Assembly (NCBI GenBank): GCA_001412335.1
Contig: LKUF01000052.1
Location: 1-5,448 of the forward strand
From: Methanolinea sp. SDB
GTDB taxonomy: Archaea > Halobacteriota > Methanomicrobia > Methanomicrobiales > Methanospirillaceae
Direction: 5' to 3'
DNA: 5,448 nt
The notes beneath the pieces are model-generated. The model had not been told where the DNA came from. It saw only the letters and a list, made by a program, of their open reading frames with translations, and did no database searches. A program made the translations under genes and the position numbers. Every line of letters begins with the position of its first letter. Positions within the stretch are counted from its first letter, which is position 1. This document shows, piece by piece, positions 1 to 5,255 of the stretch.

Positions 1-128
1 CCTGTCAACTGCACAGGCGAGAGAAACGAGGCTATCTCTCCCGTGACCACGACCTCGGCATCGAATCCCCTGGCGGCATCCTTAACCAGGGAATACGTTG
101 CCGAACCGGTGGGGAGGAGGATACGCAT
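1..128 (-). CDS. Dihydropteroate-synthase-like protein (DUF6513 N-terminus), 5' end only
   Basis: Reading the minus strand from an ATG at 128 gives 42 open codons that run off the left edge. The start reads MRILLPTGSATYSLV and is followed by a stretch containing AEVVVTGEIASFLSP. This short beta-strand start followed by a V-V-T-G and F-L-S/T-P pattern resembles the N-terminal DUF6513 region of the archaeal dihydropteroate-synthase-related family (MJ0107-like), known mainly from methanogens and linked to methanopterin/pterin metabolism. Only the N-terminal part is visible, so the catalytic barrel cannot be checked. A weak purine run (aaggg) lies about 5 nt before the start. The gene is transcribed away from the PHP gene, with 42 bp between the two start codons. 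The reading frame is secure; the family call is from remembered similarity. Confidence 0.72.
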   Translation of the reverse strand, partial: MRILLPTGSATYSLVKDAARGFDAEVVVTGEIASFLSPVQLT

Positions 129-170
129 AAGTTCCCTTAATATCAGGTAATTAAAAAATGATATGATCAG
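129..170. promoter_or_regulatory. Divergent promoter region between the DHPS-like and PHP genes
   Basis: This 42-bp gap must hold the start signals of both divergent genes. It is much richer in A and T than its surroundings. Box A-like stretches are ttaatat (137-143) and ttaaaaaa (151-158), the latter usable on either strand. Neither start has a strong Shine-Dalgarno sequence and there is little room for a leader, so leaderless or near-leaderless transcripts are likely. An inverted repeat, ATATCA (140-145) and TGATAT (159-164), sits close to the middle and could be an operator. The element positions are inferred, not proven. Confidence 0.5.
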
Positions 171-839
171 ATGTTGACCTGCGACCTCCATGTCCATACC
201 CGTTTTTCACGTGACGGAGAGAGCAGCGTAGAAGATATCATCCGCAGGGCCGGGGAGAAGGGCCTTGATGCGATCGCCATCACCGATCACGATACCGTGG
301 AAGGAGCCCGCTATGCCCTGACCCTGGAAACCACCGTCGTGATCATACCGGGGATCGAGATCTCCACCCGGCAGGGCCACCTCCTCGCTCTCGGTATCAC
401 TGACCCCGTCCCGCCCGGCATGGACGTCCTGGAGACGATCGCCCGTGCACGGGAGATGGGGGCGGTCCTGATCCTCCCCCACCCATACCACATGATGAGG
501 CACGGCGTCGCACTCAGGCTCCGCCAAGCCCTCTCTGCAGTCGATGCCATAGAGACCTTCAACAGCAGGTACATCGTCGGATCGGCAAATATCAAGGCCG
601 CACGGATGGCACGGCAGCTGGGAAAACCCTGCGTGGGGGGATCCGATGCACACCACGCCCGCTACGTCGGCTTCGGGTGGACCCGCGTGGACGCGGAAAG
701 GAACCTTGACTCAATACTCGATGCCATACGGGAGGGGAAGACCTCTGCCGGGGGCAGGATGACCCCTCTCCGGACCTATACCCGGCAGTCACTCACGAAC
801 ACATGGAAGAGAATGAGACGAAGAACGCTGCACCGGTGA
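171..839 (+). CDS. PHP-domain metal-dependent phosphoesterase
   Basis: This 222-residue protein has the full set of PHP-domain metal-binding motifs. DLHVHT at residues 5-10 gives the paired histidines H7 and H9. ITDHDT at 37-42 gives D39 and H40, GIEIS at 61-65 gives E63, and GHLLALG has H70. HPYH at 104-107 gives H104, and GGSDAHH at 156-162 gives D159 and H161. PHP enzymes use two or three metal ions to hydrolyse phosphoesters. The layout resembles the TrpH/YciV-type small PHP proteins, which act on nucleotides or RNA ends, but the substrate here cannot be read from sequence. The C-terminal tail (about 200-222) is basic, with RMRRR, and might contact nucleic acid. There is no signal peptide or membrane segment. 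The ATG at 171 is chosen because residue 5 already begins motif I. The 3' end overlaps truA, so the two are probably cotranscribed. Confidence 0.9.
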   Translation: MLTCDLHVHTRFSRDGESSVEDIIRRAGEKGLDAIAITDHDTVEGARYALTLETTVVIIPGIEISTRQGHLLALGITDPVPPGMDVLETIARAREMGAVLILPHPYHMMRHGVALRLRQALSAVDAIETFNSRYIVGSANIKAARMARQLGKPCVGGSDAHHARYVGFGWTRVDAERNLDSILDAIREGKTSAGGRMTPLRTYTRQSLTNTWKRMRRRTLHR

Positions 840-1645
840 GGCTGGCGTTCCGGGTCGGCTACCTGGGAGACCGGTACTTCGGGTCGCAGATGCAGGCGAA
901 GGAGAGGACCGTGGAAGGTGAATTCGTCGCTTCCTGTGAGCGGCTTGGCCTCTTCTCCGACTACCGCGACGCAGGATTCCTCGCCGCAGGGAGGACCGAC
1001 CGCGGAGTCCATGCTCGCGGGCAGGTCTTTGCCTTCTCCACTCACCTCCCCGCGCGTGCCATCGCGTTCCTGAACTGGCAGCTTCCCAGGGACTGCTGGG
1101 TATCGGGATACGCCGGAGTGCCGCACGAATTCCACCCGCGCTACGATGCGAGAAGCAGGACCTACCGGTACTTCTTCGGGAATGGCGATATTGACGTGGA
1201 TGCCATGGACAGGGGAGCGGCGTCCTTTGTCGGAGAGCATGATTTTTCACCGTTTGCACGGGTAAAAGACAAGAACCCCTACCGGAGGGTTCTTGATGCA
1301 CATGTCTTCCGCGAGGGGGATTTCAGCGTGCTGGAAGTCACTGCCGAGAGCTTCCTCTGGCACATGGTCAGGTACATGGCGTCGGCCCTCCTCCTGATCG
1401 GGACCGGGGAATGGGACGAGGACGAGATTGGAAAGACCCTCGCCGGCGATACGAATCCAATCGGCCCCGCACCACCCGACTACCTCGTCCTGTGGGACGT
1501 GAACTGCGGGATTGAGTTTGTTCCGATCACAGATATCGGTCGTTCAATGGAGTTTGTACGCGACCTCCGCACCCACCATGCGGTCATGGCACACATCTGT
1601 GAGTCCCTTATCCGGGAGGGTGGAGACGATCCGCTCCATCAATGA
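803..1645 (+). CDS. truA: tRNA pseudouridine synthase A
   Basis: TruA isomerises uridines in the tRNA anticodon stem-loop (positions 38-40) to pseudouridine. The 280-residue product carries the family hallmarks. An N-terminal strand followed by YLGDRYFGSQ (20-29) corresponds to the usual Y-D-G-x-x-F-x-G-x-Q. AGRTDRGVHA at 62-71 contains the catalytic aspartate D66. SRTYRYFF lies at 118-125, FLWHMVRYM at 184-192, and GPAPPDYLVLWDV at 221-233 matches the typical C-terminal block. Length is normal for an archaeal TruA, with about 45 residues after that block. Starting at the ATG at 803 overlaps the PHP gene by 37 bp. A GTG at 836 is in frame, overlaps the PHP stop as GTGA, and would begin V-R-L-A-F, matching where most family members start; it may be the real start. 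Neither has a clear ribosome binding site. The last codons lie inside a direct repeat. Confidence 0.95.
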   Translation: MEENETKNAAPVRLAFRVGYLGDRYFGSQMQAKERTVEGEFVASCERLGLFSDYRDAGFLAAGRTDRGVHARGQVFAFSTHLPARAIAFLNWQLPRDCWVSGYAGVPHEFHPRYDARSRTYRYFFGNGDIDVDAMDRGAASFVGEHDFSPFARVKDKNPYRRVLDAHVFREGDFSVLEVTAESFLWHMVRYMASALLLIGTGEWDEDEIGKTLAGDTNPIGPAPPDYLVLWDVNCGIEFVPITDIGRSMEFVRDLRTHHAVMAHICESLIREGGDDPLHQ

Positions 1646-1728
1646 GGATTTCGTTCCCGATTCAGACTCGATGCCATCGGCCAACATATCCCCGGAATTT
1701 GCTCCATCATTGAGGATTTTCGTTCCCG
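1633..1728 (+). repeat. Direct repeat pair that includes the truA stop codon
   Basis: Positions 1633-1659 and 1701-1728 match at 26 of 28 aligned positions, with one substitution (A1642 against T1710) and one inserted T. Both start gctccatca/t and continue through tgaggatt to cgttcccg. The first copy contains the end of truA (Leu-His-Gln-stop). In the second copy the same frame reads Leu-His-His-stop, so it looks like a duplicate of the truA tail plus about 14 downstream bases. The offset is 68-69 bp. Similarity fades outside this core. Confidence 0.75.
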
Positions 1729-1783
1729 GTTGGACAGCAGTATGTGGAGAATCGCATAAAAGTGTGAGCCATCGCCAGTATGA

Positions 1784-1914
1784 CGGCAGGCTCGTGCATC
1801 TTTGGGGAAGAAACTCCCCCAGCTCACATAGATCCCGTCCATCGATGCTCCCGTCCCCGGCAGTCTTGTTCGTTTTGGAAGAGATTCCCTGAGCTCAATT
1901 CGATCCCGATCATC
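1784..1914 (+). repeat. Diverged tandem duplication of about 72 bp
   Basis: Positions 1802-1843 align with 1873-1914 without gaps at 31 of 42 positions (offset 71). They share agctca at 1821 and 1892 and gatcccg at 1831 and 1902. Similarity continues upstream, with a 3-nt gap, to a shared cggcag at 1784 and 1858, so the unit is about 60 bp in a period of 71-74. Copy 1 can form a small hairpin, GGGGA (1804-1808) with TCCCC (1815-1819). Copy 2 can form GGAA (1877-1880) with TTCC (1885-1888). Both copies share a TCCCG core with the 1633/1701 pair, so all four may be distant relatives. Confidence 0.5.
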
Positions 1915-1985
1915 CCGGCTTCACACCCCTCCACAGCCCCCGCGAGGGAATTGCCTTCCCGCTCCCGGATGGGGAACTGCTGAAT

Positions 1986-2077
1986 GATTGTTGAAAATTT
2001 CGTATGTGAGATGAATTTTCCAGGTAAGAGATTTTCCAGTCAAATAATACACCGTGAAAGATACGGCACGAACAATC
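1986..2077 (+). other. Possible structured RNA or folded leader (multi-helix)
   Basis: GATTGTT (1986-1992) can pair with AACAATC (2071-2077), closing an 85-92 nt segment. Inside it, GAAAATT (1993-1999) pairs with AATTTTC (2014-2020) and CCGT (2052-2055) pairs with ACGG (2063-2066), giving a three-way-junction-like layout in which the first two helices abut. The helices are short and mostly A-U, so chance is a real alternative. No known RNA family is recognised, and neither expression nor strand is shown. Confidence 0.25.
2015..2039 (+). repeat. Short direct repeat ATTTTCCAG with 7-nt spacer
   Basis: ATTTTCCAG occurs at 2015-2023 and again at 2031-2039, a 16-bp period. The two perfect 9-mers lie in the AT-rich stretch upstream of the cysteine-cluster gene. 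They could be a tandem protein-binding site or simple slippage. Confidence 0.4.
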
Positions 2078-2111
2078 TGGGGCATCACCAATACCATCAA
2101 ACACCCGGACA

Positions 2112-2155
2112 ACAAAAAATAAGAAATACTGATCTGATCCCCTGCCGGAGATCAG
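2112..2155 (+). promoter_or_regulatory. Likely box A promoter and leader dyad for the cysteine-cluster gene
   Basis: An A-rich run, caaaaaataagaaatact (2113-2130), is the best box A candidate before the ATG at 2173. With usual archaeal spacing, transcription would start near 2140-2147, leaving a leader of about 25-30 nt. A perfect inverted repeat, CTGATC (2134-2139) and GATCAG (2150-2155), has a 10-nt loop. It covers the predicted start site and ends 17 nt before the ATG, so it could act as an operator or as a hairpin near the ribosome binding site. All positions are inferred. Confidence 0.4.
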
Positions 2156-2172
2156 CCAGATGGGTATTCAAC

Positions 2173-2658
2173 ATGGCGGCTTTTGTATGCGACAGGTGCG
2201 GCAGATGCTGTATCAGCCTTGGCAGGCACATCTCGATCGAGCGGAAGGTCTCGTCCACGAGCCACTACTGCAGAGTTGCCGTCACCAGGGAGGTCGTTCC
2301 CGTCACTATTCATCCCGAGTACCGGGATCTTTTTCTGAACCCTCCCCCGGGCAGCACCGATGAATCCTGGTGCCCGTACCTGCGCCGTATCGAAGCGGGC
2401 GGGTTTGTCTGCACGATATATCCAAACAGGCCGTCCATATGCCGGAATTTTACTTGCTACTCGATGATCATCCGGGACAGCGGGAATGCGGAAGTCGGCA
2501 GGGTCAGCGGAAAGGACCTGAAAAGCAGCGATACAGGACTGTTAGTGACCTGGGAGCGCGAAGTCGCGACGCTCCCTGCAATGGACAAAGAGTCATGGAT
2601 GAGGATGGTATCCGGAATCCTCGAAAAGAACGGATACACCCTTGAAGCCGTCGTTTGA
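2173..2658 (+). CDS. YkgJ-type CxxCxxCC cysteine-cluster protein
   Basis: This 161-residue protein begins MAAFVCDRCGRCC, so C6, C9, C12 and C13 form the CxxCxxCC motif of the YkgJ family, proposed to bind zinc or an iron-sulfur cluster. Further family cysteines follow: C33, C67 in WCPYL, C80 and C90 in the C-x-I-Y-x-x-R-P-x-x-C block (80-90), and C95 in NFTCY. The biochemical role of the family is not well established. The ATG at 2173 is chosen because it places the motif at the N-terminus as usual. The frame stays open upstream to an ATG at 1984, but those 63 codons come from AT-rich non-coding-looking sequence and show no family similarity. No strong ribosome binding site precedes the start. 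The protein appears soluble, with no membrane segment. It lies 79 bp upstream of porB on the same strand, with a separate por promoter between, so it is probably not a por operon member. Confidence 0.85.
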   Translation: MAAFVCDRCGRCCISLGRHISIERKVSSTSHYCRVAVTREVVPVTIHPEYRDLFLNPPPGSTDESWCPYLRRIEAGGFVCTIYPNRPSICRNFTCYSMIIRDSGNAEVGRVSGKDLKSSDTGLLVTWEREVATLPAMDKESWMRMVSGILEKNGYTLEAVV

Positions 2659-2696
2659 TCCGCTCTGAAAAATTCCTGATCCCGTATCCAAATCCC

Positions 2697-2737
2697 GGAA
2701 AATATACGCTTATAATGGATGGAGAATATACATTTTC
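2697..2737 (+). promoter_or_regulatory. Likely promoter of the por operon
   Basis: The 79-bp gap between the cysteine-cluster gene and porB contains aaaatata (2698-2705) preceded by cccgg, a good box A with a purine-rich BRE-like flank. A second TATA-like stretch, cttataat, lies at 2709-2716. The first predicts a start near 2727-2730 and a leader of about 10 nt. The second predicts a nearly leaderless message starting at the ATG at 2738. A ggatggag run (2717-2724) is rather far from the ATG (13 nt) to be a ribosome binding site, which fits a short-leader transcript. Confidence 0.55.
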
Positions 2738-3628
2738 ATGAGTTTGATGACCGAAATACCTAAAGAGGAGTATATTTTGAAATGCACGTCCGCCTGTGCG
2801 GGCTGCAGCTCTTCGCTCATTCTCCGGTACGTGTTGAAGGCGGCAGGGGAGGACACTGTGCTGGTAATTCCCGCCTGCTGCACGAGCGTTATCCAGGGGA
2901 TCTACCCCAATACCGCGATGAATGTGCCGATATACAACGTGGCGTTCGCCGCTGCGGCGGCATGTGCGTCGGGCATGAGCGAGGCCTTTGCAAAGGCCAA
3001 AAAGAAGACCAATGTCATCGTCTATGCAGGTGACGGGGGTACCGTTGATATCGGGATCCAGGCCCTCTCGGGCGCCTTTGAGCGGAACACCAACTTCCTG
3101 TATATCTGCTATGACAACGAGGCCTATGGCAACACCGGGATGCAGAGATCGGGATCGACGCCTACGGGGGCACGGACAACGACCACGCCGGGTGGAAAGA
3201 TGCATGCAAAGAAGGACCTTGCGGGAATCGTTGCGGCTCACAACCCCCCGTATCTCGCCACCGCGTGCAGCGCATACCCGATGGATCTCTTCAAGAAGGT
3301 CAAAAAGGCGCTCTCCATCGAGGGACCAAAGTTCATCCATGTCCTCGCACCCTGCCCGCCGGGGTGGCGATATCCCTCCGAACAGACCATAGAAGTGGGA
3401 AAACTTGCCGTCAAGTCCGGCATGTGGATCCTCTACGAGAGGGAGTACGGAAAGGTCACCATAAACGGGCCTTCAAAAGCGGCCATGATTAAGCCCATTC
3501 CGATCGAGGACTACCTCTCGGTACAGGGGCGGTTCAAGGGGATCACCAGGGAAGCGGTCGACATGCTCAAATCGCAGGCTGAGAAGACCGCGAAGCACCT
3601 GAAACTCGAGGAGGAAGGCATATGCTGA
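2738..3628 (+). CDS. porB: Pyruvate:ferredoxin oxidoreductase (pyruvate synthase), beta subunit
   Basis: The beta subunit binds thiamine pyrophosphate and the proximal [4Fe-4S] cluster in the cytoplasmic enzyme that interconverts pyruvate and CoA with acetyl-CoA, CO2 and reduced ferredoxin. In a methanogen it chiefly fixes CO2 onto acetyl-CoA. The 296-residue product shows CAGC (C20, C23), CC at 47-48 and C206 in APCPPGW as candidate cluster ligands. The TPP-binding region starts at GDGGT (99-103) and runs to DNEAYGNTG (126-134), followed by QRSGSTPTGA and the T-rich TTTTPGGK. Length matches archaeal PorB. The ATG at 2738 is taken; an in-frame ATG at 2747 (residue 4) is possible. It is first in the operon, and its end overlaps porA by 7 bp. 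A paralogous 2-oxoacid oxidoreductase (for example 2-ketoisovalerate) is the main alternative, but the TPP region and the four-gene set favour pyruvate. Confidence 0.9.
   Translation: MSLMTEIPKEEYILKCTSACAGCSSSLILRYVLKAAGEDTVLVIPACCTSVIQGIYPNTAMNVPIYNVAFAAAAACASGMSEAFAKAKKKTNVIVYAGDGGTVDIGIQALSGAFERNTNFLYICYDNEAYGNTGMQRSGSTPTGARTTTTPGGKMHAKKDLAGIVAAHNPPYLATACSAYPMDLFKKVKKALSIEGPKFIHVLAPCPPGWRYPSEQTIEVGKLAVKSGMWILYEREYGKVTINGPSKAAMIKPIPIEDYLSVQGRFKGITREAVDMLKSQAEKTAKHLKLEEEGIC
3608..3614 (+). promoter_or_regulatory. Ribosome binding site of porA
   Basis: GAGGAGG ends 7 nt before the porA ATG at 3622 and lies inside the last codons of porB. It is the strongest Shine-Dalgarno match in the window and fixes the porA start, supporting a 7-bp overlap with porB and reinitiation by the same ribosomes. 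Confidence 0.75.
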
Positions 3629-4728
3629 CTATTGCAACGGGAAACAAGGCTGTCGCCGCGGCGATCAAGGAGATCAGGCCTGATGTTGTCGCAGCCTATC
3701 CTATAACGCCGCAGACCGAGATCGTGGAGCAGATCGCCGAATACGTGACCAGCGGCGAGCTTGACAGCCGCTACATCCCGGTAGAGAGCGAGCATTCGGC
3801 AATGGCCGCCTGCATCGGCGCGAGCGTGACCGGAGCACGGAGTTTCACGGCGACAAGCTCTCACGGCCTCTTCTACATGCACGAGATGGTCAACTGGGCA
3901 GCGGGAGGGCGGCTTCCCATCGTGATGGCGAACGTGAACCGTGCACTCGGCCCCGGCTGGAACGTCTGGGCCGAACACACCGACTCCCTGCAGGAGAGGG
4001 ACACGGGCTGGCTCCAGGTCTACGTCAGCACCGTCCAGGAGGCATATGACGCGACACTGATGGCGTTTCGCATCGCCGAGCACCATGATGTCCTCCTGCC
4101 GGTGATGATCAACCTGGACGGCTTCACACTCTCCCATATCATGCAGTCGCTCGAGACCGTCGAGCTGGGAGATTTCGTGCCGCCTATCAACCTCCCCTAC
4201 GCAATCGATACTGCCAGTCCCAGGGGATACGGGACACTCACGGGACCGAATGACTACTTCAGGTTCCGCTGGGACATGGAGCGTTCGATGAGGGACTCGG
4301 TTGCAGTGATCCGTGAAACTGAAGATGAGTTCGCCCGACGTTTCGGCCGGAGTTATGGGTTTACCGAGGATTACCACTGCGACGACGCCGACGTCGTGGT
4401 CGTCTCGATGGGCACCATTGGAAAGGAGGCCGAGGTCGCGGTGGACCAGCTCCGAAGAGAGGGCATGAAGGCGGGGTCGATGCGCCTGCGCTGGCTGCGG
4501 CCGTTCCCTGACCTCGACCTGTCAGGCCGGGACGTCGTGGTCATCGACCGTGACTACTCGTTCGGGTTTGGCGGCGTGCTCGCACAGAGCCTGAAGGCGA
4601 AGTGCGGTGTTGACCCGTTCAGCGTCATCGCGGGACTCGGAGGCCAGGAGGTCACCTACGACGACATCGCCTCGTTTGTCAGGGACCGACGCATCGGTGA
4701 AGAACACTGGTTCGGGGTGAGCGACTGA
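3622..4728 (+). CDS. porA: Pyruvate:ferredoxin oxidoreductase (pyruvate synthase), alpha subunit
   Basis: The alpha subunit forms the active site together with PorB. The 368-residue product has AYPITPQT (25-32), the hallmark of the pyrimidine-binding domain, and VESEHSA (54-60), whose glutamate E55 is expected to activate the thiamine ring. Next comes ARSFTATSSHGL (72-83), then NRAL with R107 and HTDSLQERDTGW (119-130), both typical of pyruvate-specific PorA. GYGTLTGPNDYFRFRWDME lies at 202-220. The second domain follows from about residue 250, with DADVVVVSMGT, LRPFP (292-296), VIDRDYSFGFGG (307-318) and IAGLGGQEVT (336-345). Length is slightly short for the family (usually about 370-400), but no motif is missing. 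The start overlaps the porB stop by 7 bp. The gene ends TGATG, sharing one base with porG. The 2-oxoacid specificity is inferred from sequence similarity only. Confidence 0.92.
   Translation: MLTIATGNKAVAAAIKEIRPDVVAAYPITPQTEIVEQIAEYVTSGELDSRYIPVESEHSAMAACIGASVTGARSFTATSSHGLFYMHEMVNWAAGGRLPIVMANVNRALGPGWNVWAEHTDSLQERDTGWLQVYVSTVQEAYDATLMAFRIAEHHDVLLPVMINLDGFTLSHIMQSLETVELGDFVPPINLPYAIDTASPRGYGTLTGPNDYFRFRWDMERSMRDSVAVIRETEDEFARRFGRSYGFTEDYHCDDADVVVVSMGTIGKEAEVAVDQLRREGMKAGSMRLRWLRPFPDLDLSGRDVVVIDRDYSFGFGGVLAQSLKAKCGVDPFSVIAGLGGQEVTYDDIASFVRDRRIGEEHWFGVSD
4713..4719 (+). promoter_or_regulatory. Ribosome binding site of porG
   Basis: GGGGTGA ends 8 nt before the porG ATG at 4728 and resembles the GGTGAT-type sequence complementary to archaeal 16S rRNA ends. 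It supports the start that shares one base with the porA stop (TGATG). Confidence 0.65.
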
Positions 4729-5255
4729 TGTACGAGATACGGATCCATTCCCGCGGGGGCCAGGGCGGAGTGACCGCTGCACGGCTCCTCGCCCTTGCCG
4801 CGTTCCGGGATGGAAAATATGCAACCGCCTGCCCGTTCTATGGTGCCGAGAGAAGAGGGGCGCCGGTCGTATCCTTTGTCAGGATCGACGACCACCCCAT
4901 CAGGGTCTACAGCCAGATCAGGTCACCCGACCTGGTCGTGGTCCTTGACTCGAGCGTCATGGAGACGGTCGACGTGCTCCAGGGTCTGAAGGAGGAGGGA
5001 ACCGTCCTTATCAATGCGACGCACGGGATGGACGTTGGAGGATACCGGACCTACTCAATCGATCTCACCGGGATCGCGCTCCGCGAAAACCTGGTAGTCG
5101 CGGGAAGCCCCATCCTCAATACGCCCGTACTCGGTGCCCTTGCAAAGATGGATATCGTGTCGGTTGAATCGGTGACCTCGGCGATATCGGAGATGTTTTC
5201 AGATGAGAGAAATGTCAAGGCCGCCCAGGCTGCATTCCAGGAGCTGGTGATATGA
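4728..5255 (+). CDS. porG: Pyruvate:ferredoxin oxidoreductase (pyruvate synthase), gamma subunit
   Basis: The gamma subunit is the small structural/CoA-region component of four-subunit 2-oxoacid:ferredoxin oxidoreductases. The 175-residue product begins MYEIRIHSRGGQGGVTAARLL, the family's glycine-rich opening (RGGQGG at 9-14). It continues with PFYGAERRGAPVVSFVRI (36-53), the second conserved block, and SPDLVVVLD (66-74). AGSPILNTPVLGALAK (124-139) is the usual C-terminal motif. Length is typical for PorG. It starts at the last base of the porA stop and overlaps porD by 4 bp (ATGA), so all four subunits are translationally linked. The same fold occurs in VorG/KorG, so neighbours rather than PorG itself set the pyruvate assignment. 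Confidence 0.92.
   Translation: MYEIRIHSRGGQGGVTAARLLALAAFRDGKYATACPFYGAERRGAPVVSFVRIDDHPIRVYSQIRSPDLVVVLDSSVMETVDVLQGLKEEGTVLINATHGMDVGGYRTYSIDLTGIALRENLVVAGSPILNTPVLGALAKMDIVSVESVTSAISEMFSDERNVKAAQAAFQELVI
5239..5251 (+). promoter_or_regulatory. Ribosome binding site of porD
   Basis: AGGAG (5239-5243) lies 8 nt before the porD ATG at 5252, and GGTGAT (5246-5251) directly abuts it. Either fits the 16S rRNA 3' end. Together with the ATGA overlap they define the porD start. Confidence 0.6.

Larger units (their letters stand above)
1646..2172. other. Long intergenic region without a convincing gene
   Basis: About 527 bp separate truA from the cysteine-cluster gene. Short open frames exist on both strands, but none has a recognisable motif, a start signal or plausible composition. 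The first half (to about 1980) is GC-rich and holds the two pairs of direct repeats. From about 1981 to 2130 it becomes AT-rich, with a possible folded segment (1986-2077), a 9-bp direct repeat and a promoter-like stretch. No U-rich terminator stands out after truA; the T runs at 1717-1720 and 1872-1875 are only four bases long. Confidence 0.6.

Noticed and set aside
1641..1669. Archaeal box C/D small RNA
   Set aside because: The aatgagga sequence is a poor match to box C (RTGATGA), and no paired CTGA box D or C'/D' set is found at suitable spacing.
1804..1819. Rho-independent-style terminator of truA
   Set aside because: The stem is only 5 bp and is followed by CAGCTC rather than a T run. 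Archaeal termination relies mainly on T-rich tracts, which are lacking here.
1633..1914. CRISPR array, because repeats recur about every 70 bp
   Set aside because: The two pairs differ from each other, the copies within the second pair are only about 74% identical, there are just two units per type, and no cas gene is nearby.
1892..1915. tRNA T-arm, because of TTCGATCCCG
   Set aside because: The bases flanking the would-be loop cannot form the 5-bp T stem, and no acceptor or anticodon arm fits around it.
1512..1983. Small plus-strand open frames in the gap after truA
   Set aside because: Part of the sequence is truA read in another frame and the rest covers the repeats. There are no motifs and no ribosome binding site.
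1984..2172. A 63-codon N-terminal extension of the cysteine-cluster protein
   Set aside because: The extension is AT-rich, low in family-like features, and would put the CxxCxxCC motif about 70 residues inside the protein. It also covers the likely promoter and dyad.
2504..3340. A 278-codon open frame on the minus strand across the porB promoter
   Set aside because: It runs antisense through the cysteine-cluster gene, the promoter and porB, with no recognisable motif.
3511..4377. A 288-codon open frame on the minus strand opposite porA
   Set aside because: It lies antisense to clearly conserved porA/porB motifs, and its translation, rich in H, R and C, shows no known domain. It is a by-product of GC-rich codon use.
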